Positions 7,605-14,324 of a stretch of DNA of 21,159 nucleotides are shown here, one piece after another. The DNA comes from JAMWZF01 sp041628615 (GTDB lineage: Bacteria > Pseudomonadota > Alphaproteobacteria > Rhodobacterales > Rhodobacteraceae): contig JBFKOW010000044.1 of the NCBI GenBank assembly GCA_041628615.1, forward strand, positions 1 to 21,159. The letters run 5' to 3'. Position 1 is the stretch's first letter. Every line of letters begins with the position of its first letter. Both the position numbers and the translations under genes were made by a program. Under the pieces are notes generated by a model. The model was not told where the DNA came from, did no database searches, and saw only the letters and a program-made list of their open reading frames with translations.

Positions 7605-8231
7605 ATGTCCGAAACCGATCCCCGCCGGCTGATCCGGATCGCCCGCGAATCCGGCAGCGAGGAAACCGCCGCGCCGCTCGATCTCGGCGCGCGGGTCCGG
7701 GCGCTGCGGCAGGCGCGGGGATGGACGCTCGAACAGGCGGCGCGGCAGGCCGGGCTTGCGCGGTCCACGCTGTCGAAGATCGAGAACGGGCAGATGTCGC
7801 CCACCTACGACGCGCTGCGCAAGCTGGCCACCGGGCTGAAGATCTCGGTGCCGCAGTTGTTCACGCCGCCGGCGGAGGGACAGATCACCGGGCGGATGGC
7901 CACGACCCGCGCCGGCGACGGCCTCGCCCATGCAACCTCCACCTACGAGCACGAATTGCTGGCCGAGCGGTTGTCGCGCAAGCGGATGCTGCCCTACCGC
8001 ACCCGGATCCGCGCCCGGTCGATGGACGAGTTCGACGGCTGGGTCCGCCACGACGGCGAGGAATTCCTCTACGTCCTGACCGGGGTGATCCGGCTCTACT
8101 CGGAATTCTACGAGGCGGTCGAGATGCGGCGCGGCGACAGCGCCTATTACGACGCCACGATGGGCCACAACGTCATCTCGGTGTCCGAGGAGGACGCGAC
8201 GATCCTCTGGGTGACCTCGCTGTCGGACTAG
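7605..8231 (+). CDS. XRE-family transcriptional regulator with C-terminal cupin domain
   Basis: A 208-residue cytosolic regulator. The N-terminal helix-turn-helix (about residues 27-85) contains LGARVRALRQARGWTLEQAA and RSTLSKIENGQMSPT, classic for XRE/lambda-repressor-type domains. The C-terminal cupin (about 135-205) includes HDGEEFLYVLTGVIRLY and GDSAYYDATMGHNVIS, the usual ligand-binding barrel. Proteins of this form usually sense a small metabolite and control a neighbouring catabolic gene, so the divergent acyl-CoA ligase is the obvious target; this is inference. The ATG at 7605 is chosen because the frame upstream has no domain content and GAGAAGG lies about 10 nt before it. It converges on the 77-residue hypothetical gene across a 45-nt gap with only weak hairpins. 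Confidence 0.9.
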   Translation: MSETDPRRLIRIARESGSEETAAPLDLGARVRALRQARGWTLEQAARQAGLARSTLSKIENGQMSPTYDALRKLATGLKISVPQLFTPPAEGQITGRMATTRAGDGLAHATSTYEHELLAERLSRKRMLPYRTRIRARSMDEFDGWVRHDGEEFLYVLTGVIRLYSEFYEAVEMRRGDSAYYDATMGHNVISVSEEDATILWVTSLSD

Positions 8232-8276
8232 GCCGTCGCCGGACCTGCCGGGCTTCCCGGGTGCGGGCGTCCCGGA

Positions 8277-8510
8277 TCAGGCGGCGCTGGCCGCCTCTTC
8301 CCGGATCGCGCGGCCCTGGACCGCGAACCAATGGTCGAGCTGCTCCGAGGCTTCGGCCTCGGTCAGGTCGTGGCTGTCGGCGAGATAGGTGACGAGCTTC
8401 TGCCGGTCGCCGCGGAACCGCCTGAGCGCGGCGCGGTCGAAATACGGAAACCATGCACAGAGGCGATCCACGAAAGCGGCCCAGTCCTGCGTCACGATCG
8501 TCCACGGCAT
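8277..8510 (-). CDS. Conserved-looking 77-residue hypothetical protein
   Basis: Starting MPWTIVTQDWAAFVDRL, it is a small soluble, aromatic- and Arg-rich N-terminal half (FPYFDRAALRRFRGDRQKL) followed by an acidic helix (HDLTEAEASEQLDHWF). No known domain is recognised. The frame could open at 8594, but the ATG at 8510 fits the protein-like composition and has a GGGGGGACA purine stretch before it. An FNR/CRP-type box lies 90-103 nt upstream of the start, so expression in low oxygen is a possibility. Codon use matches its neighbours. Confidence 0.7.
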   Translation of the reverse strand: MPWTIVTQDWAAFVDRLCAWFPYFDRAALRRFRGDRQKLVTYLADSHDLTEAEASEQLDHWFAVQGRAIREEAASAA

Positions 8511-8599
8511 TGCGTGTCCCCCCGGTTGTTTCGCGAACGCAGCATACCGCCGCGTTCGTCGTCGTGGAAGCACCAAAGCGCCAAATTGCCGCACATCCC

Positions 8600-8613
8600 T
8601 TGACCTGGGTCAA
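8600..8613. promoter_or_regulatory. FNR/CRP-family binding box TTGAC-N4-GTCAA
   Basis: A perfect inverted repeat TTGACCTGGGTCAA fits the FnrL consensus of Rhodobacter relatives (TTGAY-N4-RTCAA). Its centre is 96 nt from the start of the 77-residue hypothetical gene. A TATGCT hexamer on the minus strand (8546-8541) would put the box near -72 from the likely start of transcription, a position used by CRP-type activators. It also lies just beyond the terminator hairpin of the solute-binding protein gene. Confidence 0.5.
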
Positions 8614-8653
8614 AGACGAAACGGGCCGGGCGGTCCGCAGACGCCCGGCCCGT
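8614..8653 (-). terminator. Intrinsic terminator of the solute-binding protein gene
   Basis: A perfect 12-bp stem (8621-8632 with 8642-8653, ACGGGCCGGGCG and its complement) with a 9-nt loop. On the minus strand it is followed by the T-rich TTCGTCTTTG. It lies about 80 nt after the stop of the solute-binding protein gene at 8734, implying that gene is transcribed alone. Confidence 0.7.
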
Positions 8654-8733
8654 TCGGATGACGAGGCATTTCCCGTCAGGGTTGTGTCAGGCCGCCGCCT
8701 GTGGACGAATCACCGTCCGGACGGCGCGCCCGG

Positions 8734-10551
8734 TCACTCCGGCTCCTGCCACCAGACATCGGGCTGCCAGCCCGGCCAGTCGCCGAAGATCGGCATCGTC
8801 TCGGGATAGGCCAGTTCGGCGTTGTGGGCGATCCGGCTGACGTTCCACTCGTAGATCGGGATCACGTAGCGCCCGGCGGTGAGCACCCGGTCGAGCGCCT
8901 GCGCCGACGCGATGAAGTCGTCGTGGCTTTCGGCGGTGAGCAGCGATCCGATGAGCCCGTCCACCGCCGGCGACGCGATCCCCATCAGGTTGCGCCCGCC
9001 GGGCGTGTCACGGCCCTCGGACCCCCAGTAGAGATACTGTTCGTTGCCGGGCGACAGCGACAGGCCGCGCCGGAAATAGGTCATGTCGAAATCGTAGGCG
9101 TCGGTCCGCTCCTTGTATTGCGCGCCGTCGACCTGCGTGACGGTCGGGGTGACGCCGACGCGGGCGAGGCTTTCGACGTACATGTCGATGATCGCGGCGT
9201 TCTCGGACGAGCCGGTCTCGAGCAGGATCTCGAAGGTGAAGGGCGCGCCTGCGGCGTTCTTCAGGGCGCCGTCCTGCACCGTCCAGCCGGCCGCCTCGAA
9301 CTGCTCCAGCGCGGCGGCGATGCCGGCGCGGTTGCGCTCGGTGCCGTCGCTGACCGGCAGGGCGTAGCCCTCGATCGCGCCGGGCGGCAGCTCGGCGGCA
9401 TAGGGTTGCAGCAGGTCCAGCACCCGGCCCTCGGCCGGCCCCGGCCGCATCCCCAGCGGCGAGTTCGAGAAATACGAGGTGATCCGCGGCTGCGCCGAGC
9501 CGGTCATCGCCTCGTTGATGAACTCGAAGTTGAAGACGTGAATCAGCGCATCGCGCACCCGCCAGTCATGGAACTGGTCGCGGCGGGTGTTCATCACGAA
9601 GCCGGTCATCCCCGAGGGCCGGGAATGCGGCAGCACCGACAGTTCCACCTCGCCGGACTGGACCCGGGGGAAATCGTACTGGGTCTCCCACCGGGCGACG
9701 TTGAACTCGCGGTTGGTGGTGACGATTCCCGACTTGAACGCCTCGAAGGCGGCGGTCTCGTCGCCGAAATACTCGATCCGGTATTCGTCGAGGTTGTAGG
9801 TCCCGGTGCGGAACGGCACCACGCCGTTGCCCCAGTAGTCGGGATTGCGCCGGAAGCTGACGAAGCGGCCGAACTCGTAATCGTCGATCACGTAGGGGGC
9901 CGAGCTGATCGGAACCACGTCCGACGCCTCGGCGAAGTCGAGCCCCTCGAACTGCGCCTTCTGCAGGATCGGCCGCATCCCGGCCAGCAGCGCCAGTTCG
10001 CGATCCTCGGTGTTGAAGGTGAAGCGGATGGACCGCTCGCCCACCTGTTCGAGGCTCTCGACCTTCTCCCAGAAGCCGAGATAGCGCGGATGGCCCTGGG
10101 TGCCGAGAGTCTCGTAGGACCAGAGCACGTCCTCGACCGTCACCGGGCTGCCGTCCGAGAACCGGGCCTCGGGGCGCAGCGTGAACTCGACCCATTCCCG
10201 ATTCGGTCCGGTCTCGATCGATTCGGCCAGGATGCCGTAGAGCGTGAAGGGTTCGTCGAGGCTGCGGCCCATCAGCGTCTCGCCGATGTGGAAGCGGACC
10301 TGCCACGGAGAGTTGCCCTTGCGGATGAACGGATTGAGGCTGTCGAAATTGCCGATGTTGGCTTCGACGATGCGGCCCCCGGTGGGCGCGTCCGGGTTGA
10401 CGTAGGGCAGGGCCACAAAATCCGGTGGCAAGGCCGGCTCGCCATACATAGCTATGCCATGGGACGGCTCGGCCGCCAGCGGCGCGGCGGCCAGCAGCGC
10501 GATGGACGCGGCGGCGATGCGGCGGGCCCGGCGGAAAAACTCTGGTCTCAT
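8734..10551 (-). CDS. Periplasmic solute-binding protein, family 5 (YejA-like peptide binder)
   Basis: A 605-residue exported protein with a cleavable signal peptide (residues 1-27: basic MRPEFFRRARR, hydrophobic core, cut after APLAA). The body is a family 5 extracellular solute-binding protein. It opens with YGEPALPPDFVALPYVNPDAP and GNFDSLNPFIRKG, has FTLRPEARFSDGSPVTVEDVLWSYE in the middle, and YLYWGSEGRDTPGGRNLMGI and YVIPIYEWNVSRIAHN towards the end. The length and opening motif fit the YejA branch, which binds peptides or microcin C-like compounds for an ABC importer. No permease or ATPase genes lie next to it, and a terminator follows, so the transporter must be encoded elsewhere. (Motifs quoted in part; the longest is split across the domain.). 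Confidence 0.9.
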   Translation of the reverse strand: MRPEFFRRARRIAAASIALLAAAPLAAEPSHGIAMYGEPALPPDFVALPYVNPDAPTGGRIVEANIGNFDSLNPFIRKGNSPWQVRFHIGETLMGRSLDEPFTLYGILAESIETGPNREWVEFTLRPEARFSDGSPVTVEDVLWSYETLGTQGHPRYLGFWEKVESLEQVGERSIRFTFNTEDRELALLAGMRPILQKAQFEGLDFAEASDVVPISSAPYVIDDYEFGRFVSFRRNPDYWGNGVVPFRTGTYNLDEYRIEYFGDETAAFEAFKSGIVTTNREFNVARWETQYDFPRVQSGEVELSVLPHSRPSGMTGFVMNTRRDQFHDWRVRDALIHVFNFEFINEAMTGSAQPRITSYFSNSPLGMRPGPAEGRVLDLLQPYAAELPPGAIEGYALPVSDGTERNRAGIAAALEQFEAAGWTVQDGALKNAAGAPFTFEILLETGSSENAAIIDMYVESLARVGVTPTVTQVDGAQYKERTDAYDFDMTYFRRGLSLSPGNEQYLYWGSEGRDTPGGRNLMGIASPAVDGLIGSLLTAESHDDFIASAQALDRVLTAGRYVIPIYEWNVSRIAHNAELAYPETMPIFGDWPGWQPDVWWQEPE

Positions 10552-10630
10552 TTCGGGTACAATCCCTCTGCTCCCTGTCTTTGTTGGCGCCGACGGTATC
10601 GGGGTCCCCGTGCCTTTTCAAACTTTTAGC

Positions 10631-10659
10631 TTGGACACGCGCGGCGGAGCGCTTATAAG
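10631..10659 (+). promoter_or_regulatory. Strong sigma-70-type promoter of the candidate sRNA
   Basis: TTGGAC (10631-10636), a 17-nt spacer, then TATAAG (10654-10659). Both hexamers are close to consensus with ideal spacing, which stands out in this GC-rich window. Transcription would begin near A10666. No open reading frame follows before the terminator at 10713. Confidence 0.65.
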
Positions 10660-10665
10660 GGTGTC

Positions 10666-10741
10666 ACTGCTCGATAGGTTTCTTGCCTGTATGAAACCTG
10701 CCTCAATAACTTAACGCCGGCCTCGTGCCGGCGTTTTTTTT
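10666..10741 (+). ncRNA. Candidate trans-acting small RNA, about 76 nt
   Basis: The stretch between a near-consensus promoter and a textbook intrinsic terminator has no plausible coding frame. It begins with a stem formed by AGGTTTC and GAAACCT (about 10676-10698) around a 10-nt loop containing TTGCCTG. A single-stranded CTCAATAACTT segment and the terminator hairpin with eight T follow. This stem, A/U-rich linker and U-tail layout is that of Hfq-type sRNAs. The next gene, bdhA, starts 118 nt further on with its own promoter hexamers, so a leader attenuator is less likely but possible. I do not recognise a known RNA family. Together with its promoter it accounts for most of the 307-nt gene-free stretch 10552-10858. 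Confidence 0.6.
10713..10741 (+). terminator. Intrinsic terminator of the candidate sRNA
   Basis: AACGCCGGC (10713-10721), loop CTCGT, GCCGGCGTT (10727-10735), inside a run of eight T (10734-10741). It is the clearest rho-independent terminator in the window. Confidence 0.9.
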
Positions 10742-10796
10742 GGCGCCTGCCGTTCCTTCGCCCCCGTGACACCGCGCCGCCGGGCGCTGCTTCGGA

Positions 10797-10824
10797 TTGC
10801 CGCCCCCGGCGCGCCCGATATGAT
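10797..10824 (+). promoter_or_regulatory. Candidate promoter of 3-hydroxybutyrate dehydrogenase
   Basis: TTGCCG (10797-10802), 16 nt, TATGAT (10819-10824), 34 nt before the ATG. Its presence downstream of the terminator argues that bdhA is transcribed separately from the sRNA. Confidence 0.5.
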
Positions 10825-10858
10825 GCAGCCGCAGAAACGACTTCGAGGAAGGCAGCCC

Positions 10859-11644
10859 ATGTCCGACACCAAAGCACTCGCCGGCAAGACCGCCGTCATC
10901 ACCGGCTCGACCTCGGGCATCGGCCTGGGCGTCGCCCGGGCCCTGGCCGCGGCGGGCGCGGACGTGGTGCTCAACTCCTTCACCGACAGCGACGAGGACC
11001 GCGCCCTCGCCGCCGGGATCGCCGGGGAGTTCGGCGTGAAGGCCCGTTACGTCTCGGCCGACATGTCCGACGGCGCGGCCTGCCGCCGGCTGATCGCCGA
11101 GGCCGGGGCCTGCGACATCCTCGTCAACAACGCCGGGATCCAGCACGTCGCCCCGATCGACGAGTTCCCGGTCGAGAAGTGGGACGCGATCATCGCCATC
11201 AACCTGTCCTCGGCCTTCCACACCACGGCGGCGGCGCTGCCGATGATGCGCAAGGCGGGGTGGGGACGGGTGATCAACATCGCCAGCGCCCACGGGCTCA
11301 CCGCCTCGCCCTACAAGTCGGCCTACATCTCGGCCAAGCACGGCATCGTCGGAATGACCAAGACCGTGGCGCTCGAGACCGCCCGCGAACAGATCACCGC
11401 GAACGCGATCTGTCCGGGCTATGTCCTCACCCCGCTGGTGGAGGCGCAGATCCCGGACACCGCGAAGAAATACGGCATGACCGAGGAGGAGGCCAAGCAG
11501 AAGGTCATCCTCGAACGCCAGCCGTCCAAGGAATTCGCCACCGTCGAGCAGATCGGGGGCACCACCGTGTTCCTGTGTTCCGAGGCCGCGGCGCAGATCA
11601 CCGGCACCACGATCAGCGTCGATGGCGGCTGGACCGCGCTCTGA
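10859..11644 (+). CDS. bdhA: D-3-hydroxybutyrate dehydrogenase (short-chain dehydrogenase)
   Basis: A 261-residue cytosolic NAD-dependent enzyme that interconverts 3-hydroxybutyrate and acetoacetate in polyhydroxybutyrate breakdown. Short-chain dehydrogenase landmarks are the nucleotide-binding TGSTSGIG at residues 15-22, NNAG at 90-93, catalytic Ser143, and Tyr156 and Lys160 in SAYISAKHG. Features typical of the 3-hydroxybutyrate dehydrogenase subfamily are NNAGIQHVAPIDEFP, NIASAHGLTASPYK and the Q-rich lid segment KQKVILERQPSKEFAT. Its length matches the family. The ATG at 10859 is preceded by GAGGAAGG, a good Shine-Dalgarno sequence; the open frame further upstream lacks domain content. 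It is monocistronic, converging on the first small-peptide gene across a shared hairpin. Confidence 0.95.
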   Translation: MSDTKALAGKTAVITGSTSGIGLGVARALAAAGADVVLNSFTDSDEDRALAAGIAGEFGVKARYVSADMSDGAACRRLIAEAGACDILVNNAGIQHVAPIDEFPVEKWDAIIAINLSSAFHTTAAALPMMRKAGWGRVINIASAHGLTASPYKSAYISAKHGIVGMTKTVALETAREQITANAICPGYVLTPLVEAQIPDTAKKYGMTEEEAKQKVILERQPSKEFATVEQIGGTTVFLCSEAAAQITGTTISVDGGWTAL

Positions 11645-11658
11645 CCGGGAAACGGAAA

Positions 11659-11686
11659 CGGGCCGCCCGGATTTCCGGACGGCCCG
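11659..11686. terminator. Convergent hairpin terminator between bdhA and small peptide A
   Basis: CGGGCCGCCCGG (11659-11670), loop ATTT, CCGGACGGCCCG (11675-11686): a 12-bp stem with one mismatch. On the minus strand it is followed by TTTCCGTTTCCC, so it suits the peptide gene best, but it probably serves both directions. Confidence 0.55.
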
Positions 11687-11719
11687 CCTGATGACCTTCG
11701 CGTTGCGTTCGGTGCCGGA

Positions 11720-11959
11720 TCAGCGGCCCTGTGCCAACTCCAACATCTGATCGCCATTGTCGCTGTCGGACTGCGCCACCGCGGCGGCGATCAGCGCGAT
11801 CAGGATCAGCGGCACGATCAGCCCGGCGTTGGACGATCCGCCGGCGGTGTCCTCGATGATCTCGACCGGGGCCATCTCGACCGGTTCGGCCATGCCGCCG
11901 GCGGTGGCGACCGAGGCCGCGAGGGTGAGGGCGGTGACGGATGCGACAAGGTATTTCAC
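11720..11959 (-). CDS. Small secreted/membrane peptide, copy A
   Basis: A 79-residue member of a four-copy family. A GTG start at 11959 (AAGGGG about 8 nt before) gives a signal peptide MKYLVASVTALTLAASVATA, then GGMAEPVEMAPVEIIEDTAG, then GSSNAG, a C-terminal membrane helix LIVPLILIALIAAAVA and the tail QSDSDNGDQMLELAQGR. If the signal peptide is cut, a mature peptide of about 59 residues would have a short acidic periplasmic segment and one membrane helix. Its tail is the longest of the family. Function is unknown. It lies last in a minus-strand series after copies C and B, 117 nt beyond B. Confidence 0.8.
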   Translation of the reverse strand: MKYLVASVTALTLAASVATAGGMAEPVEMAPVEIIEDTAGGSSNAGLIVPLILIALIAAAVAQSDSDNGDQMLELAQGR

Positions 11960-12486
11960 GGTAGTATCCCCTTTGTGACGTTACAGACTGGTGGTGTGTT
12001 GCAATGGTTGCGAGCAGAGCCCGAGAGGCGGGGGGCGTCAAGCCCCGCGTCCCGCGACATGCCCCGGCCGCCGGGGTCAGGTGTCGGGAGTATCGCTGTC
12101 GCTCTGGGCGACCGCGGCGGCGATCAGCGCGATCAGGATCAGCGGCACGATCAGCCCGGCATTGGACGACCCGCCGGCGGTATCCTCGATGATCTCGACC
12201 GGGGCCATCTCGACCGGTTCGGCCATGCCGCCGGCAAGGGCCGACGAGGCGGCGAGGGCCGCGATCGCGGCGGATGTGACAAGCGTTTTCATGGCGATCT
12301 CCGTTTCACTCGCTGGAAAGGTCAACCCTTGGTCAAACGGCCGTCGTCGCCGCTGTTGGCCACCGCGGCGGCGATCAGGGCGATCAGGATCAGCGGCACC
12401 ACGAGGCCCGCATTGGACGACCCTCCGGCGGTGTCCTCGATGATCTCGACCGGGGCCATCTCGACCGGTTCGGCCATGCCGCCGGC
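11775..12486 (-). repeat. Three tandem copies of a 128-nt coding core (11775-11902, 12108-12235, 12359-12486)
   Basis: These cores encode the GG...AVA part of peptides A, B and C. Hand alignment shows about 4 differences between A and B and about 9 between B and C. The last 53 nt on the plus strand (ending ATGCCGCCGGC) are identical in all three and in the fourth copy. Within the core a shorter near-repeat, ATCTCGACCGG twice, encodes the PVE...PVE pattern. Confidence 0.9.
12077..12292 (-). CDS. Small secreted/membrane peptide, copy B
   Basis: A 71-residue paralogue beginning MKTLVTSAAIAALAASSALA (signal peptide, likely cut after the last Ala). It continues with the family core GGMAEPVEMAPVEIIEDTAG and GSSNAG, the helix LIVPLILIALIAAAVA and a short tail QSDSDTPDT. 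The ATG at 12292 has GGAGATCG just upstream. Only 29 nt separate it from the stop of copy C, so B and C are probably one transcript. It differs from copy A mainly in the signal peptide and tail. Function is unknown. Confidence 0.8.
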   Translation of the reverse strand: MKTLVTSAAIAALAASSALAGGMAEPVEMAPVEIIEDTAGGSSNAGLIVPLILIALIAAAVAQSDSDTPDT

Positions 12487-12552
12487 AACGGCCTGTCCGG
12501 CCCCCAGCGCGGCGATGCAGGAATTCACGGCAATCATTGTGGAGATACGCAT
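12322..12552 (-). CDS. Small secreted/membrane peptide, copy C
   Basis: A 76-residue paralogue. Its signal peptide MRISTMIAVNSCIAALGAGQ ends in AVA and contains a Cys, but no lipobox is evident. It is followed by the core GGMAEPVEMAPVEIIEDTAG, GSSNAG, the helix LVVPLILIALIAAAVA and a charged tail NSGDDGRLTKG. The AGQAVAGG junction is shared at DNA level with copy D, not with A or B. It heads the C-B(-A) series, is divergent from the patatin gene with 89 nt between, and has AAAGGGA upstream of its ATG. Confidence 0.8.
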   Translation of the reverse strand: MRISTMIAVNSCIAALGAGQAVAGGMAEPVEMAPVEIIEDTAGGSSNAGLVVPLILIALIAAAVANSGDDGRLTKG

Positions 12553-12583
12553 GTCGGTCCCTTTCGTTCTTGGTTAACCGCCA

Positions 12584-12611
12584 TTGATACACGGGCTATG
12601 TCACCAGACAA
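12584..12611 (-). promoter_or_regulatory. Candidate promoter for the C-B(-A) peptide genes
   Basis: On the minus strand TTGTCT (12611-12606), 16 nt, TATCAA (12589-12584); each hexamer matches 4 of 6. The start of transcription would be near 12577, about 25 nt before the ATG of copy C. It lies in the gap shared with the divergent patatin gene. Confidence 0.45.
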
Positions 12612-12641
12612 GCACGCAGATTCCACGCCGGAGACGAACCG

Positions 12642-13652
12642 ATGCCGAAATCCATCAATCTGGCGCTTCAGGGCGGCGGCGCCCATGGCGCCTTCACCTG
12701 GGGCGCCCTCGACCGGCTGCTGCAGGAACCGGGGCTCGAGATCGCGGCGATCTCGGGAACCTCGGCCGGGGCGCTGAACGCCGCGGCGCTGAAGGCGGGG
12801 ATGCTGCGCGGCGGGCCGGAGGGGGCGCGGGAGAACCTCGACTGGCTCTGGTCGCAGGTCGGCGCGATCACCGACGACCGGCTGTCGGGGTGGGTCGATG
12901 CCTGGGCGGCCTCGGCCCCGGTCCTTGCCAAGGCGATCGAATATTCCCCGGCCTACGCGGCGCTCGACACAGCGTCGCGGATGATGTCGCCCTATGCCTC
13001 GCCGATGCCGAATCCGCTGGAGCGGATCGTGCGGGCCTTCCGCTATGACGAGGTTTGCGCCGCCGCGCCGCCCCATATCCACGTCTGCGCCACCAATGTC
13101 CGGACCGGCAAGATCCGGGTCTTTGCCGGCGACCAGATCACCCCGGACGCGATCCTCGCTTCGGCCTGCCTGCCGACCCTGTTCCGCGCGGTGGAGATCG
13201 ACGGCGAGGCCTACTGGGACGGCGGCTACACCGGCAACCCGGCGCTGTTCCCGCTGTTCGACAGGTCATTGCCCGACGACATCGTGATCGTGAACATCAA
13301 CCCGCTGGTCCGCCACGCGATCCCCCGCGACCCGCAGTCGATCCAGAACCGGATCAACGAGATCAGCTTCAACTCGTCGCTGCTGCGCGAGTTGCGGGCG
13401 ATCCAGTTCGTCAAGCGGCTGATCGCCGGGGGCAATGTCGACCGCGGCAGCATGAAGGACGTGCTGGTGCACATGATCGCCGACGACGAACTGATGAACG
13501 ATCTCAGCGTCGCGACCAAGCTGGTGCCGACGCCGGTGGTGCTGGCCCGGCTGAAGGCGGCAGGCCGGGCGGCGGCGGACAGCTTCCTGTCGGACCACGG
13601 CGACCGGATCGGCCGCGAGGGGACCGTGGACCTCGCCGCCATGTTCGGCTGA
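12642..13652 (+). CDS. Patatin-like phospholipase / acyl hydrolase
   Basis: A 336-residue protein without a signal peptide. The patatin fold is clear: oxyanion-hole GGGAHG at residues 11-16, nucleophile Ser41 in GTSAG, and catalytic Asp193 in WDGGY, making a Ser-Asp dyad. SACLPTLFRAVEIDGEAYWD precedes the Asp as usual. Such enzymes hydrolyse acyl esters of phospholipids or other lipids; here it is probably cytosolic or peripheral to the membrane. The start MPKSINLALQGGG is fixed by the motif lying at the N-terminus. It is divergent from peptide copy C and convergent on the 2OG-oxygenase gene with only 9 nt between stops. Physical interleaving with the peptide family may or may not be functional. 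Confidence 0.93.
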   Translation: MPKSINLALQGGGAHGAFTWGALDRLLQEPGLEIAAISGTSAGALNAAALKAGMLRGGPEGARENLDWLWSQVGAITDDRLSGWVDAWAASAPVLAKAIEYSPAYAALDTASRMMSPYASPMPNPLERIVRAFRYDEVCAAAPPHIHVCATNVRTGKIRVFAGDQITPDAILASACLPTLFRAVEIDGEAYWDGGYTGNPALFPLFDRSLPDDIVIVNINPLVRHAIPRDPQSIQNRINEISFNSSLLRELRAIQFVKRLIAGGNVDRGSMKDVLVHMIADDELMNDLSVATKLVPTPVVLARLKAAGRAAADSFLSDHGDRIGREGTVDLAAMFG

Positions 13653-13661
13653 CCGGGGCGG

Positions 13662-14318
13662 TCAGATCACCGAGATCTCGCCCTCGGCCGGGGGGTAGTC
13701 GCGGACCTCGACATGGGGCCGCTCTCGCCAGCGCATCGACAGGACCCATTTCTCCTGTCCGGGGCCGACCGGGCGGGCGGCATGGGCAGCGTGCGGATGC
13801 GGCGCGTCGGTGCCGGGGATCGTGTGCCCGCCGACGAAGATCCGGCCCAGCCGCGGCCGCACCGCGATCTTCAGGTGCGGGTATTCCGTGACCCCGCCCT
13901 CGGCCACGTCGTTGAGGTAGAGCAGGGTGGTGAACAGCCGCTGCCCGCCGTTGCGGCGGCGCAGGACATGGCCGGGGGCGAAGTCGTTGAAGGCGTCGAG
14001 ATGCAGGTCGAACACCTCGTCGCCGGTGTAGTGCAACAGCTTCGACGGTTCGGCGTTCTCGGGCGGCAGGCGCAGGATCGCGGACACCGCGAGGCCCAGC
14101 GGCACCAGCACCGGGTCCGACCACAGGTCGAAGGCGACCTCGGAATGGGTGCGGTGCGGATTGCCGGTGTCGCGCCCGGCCAGGGTGCCGACCGCGGCGG
14201 GGCCCAGCTTCGGGCCGTAGGTCGCCTTCACGTGCCCGGCGATCTCGGCGCCGAAAATGCCGTCATAGACCGCGAGCAGCGGGTTGGCGCAGAGCAGCCG
14301 TCCGTGCGGGTCCGACAC
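13662..14318 (-). CDS. 2-oxoglutarate/Fe(II)-dependent oxygenase, prolyl 4-hydroxylase-like
   Basis: A 218-residue cytosolic dioxygenase. The iron triad is visible as His106-x-Asp108 (DLHLDAFND) and His179 (AAHAARPVG), with Lys190 (QEKWVLSMRW) placed to bind the 2-oxoglutarate carboxylate, the Lys choice typical of prolyl-4-hydroxylase-type enzymes. LFTTLLYLNDVAEGGVTEYP and the IAVRPRLGRIFVGGH strand fit the double-stranded beta-helix. The substrate is unknown; relatives hydroxylate proline or other residues in peptides and proteins. The GTG start at 14318 lies only 6 nt after the stop of peptide copy D with no good Shine-Dalgarno sequence, suggesting translational coupling. The peptides contain prolines in the conserved EPVEMAPVE segment, but that segment should be exported. 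Confidence 0.85.
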   Translation of the reverse strand: MSDPHGRLLCANPLLAVYDGIFGAEIAGHVKATYGPKLGPAAVGTLAGRDTGNPHRTHSEVAFDLWSDPVLVPLGLAVSAILRLPPENAEPSKLLHYTGDEVFDLHLDAFNDFAPGHVLRRRNGGQRLFTTLLYLNDVAEGGVTEYPHLKIAVRPRLGRIFVGGHTIPGTDAPHPHAAHAARPVGPGQEKWVLSMRWRERPHVEVRDYPPAEGEISVI

Positions 14319-14324
14319 GGCCGG

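Noticed and set aside
10666..10858. Riboswitch or attenuator leader of bdhA
   Set aside because: Promoter hexamers for bdhA lie downstream of the terminator, and no known aptamer pattern was recognised; an attenuator is not fully excluded.
11720..12552. Type I toxin-antitoxin (small hydrophobic toxin plus antisense RNA)
   Set aside because: The peptides have cleavable signal peptides and strong ribosome sites, and I see no antisense promoter with terminator opposite them.
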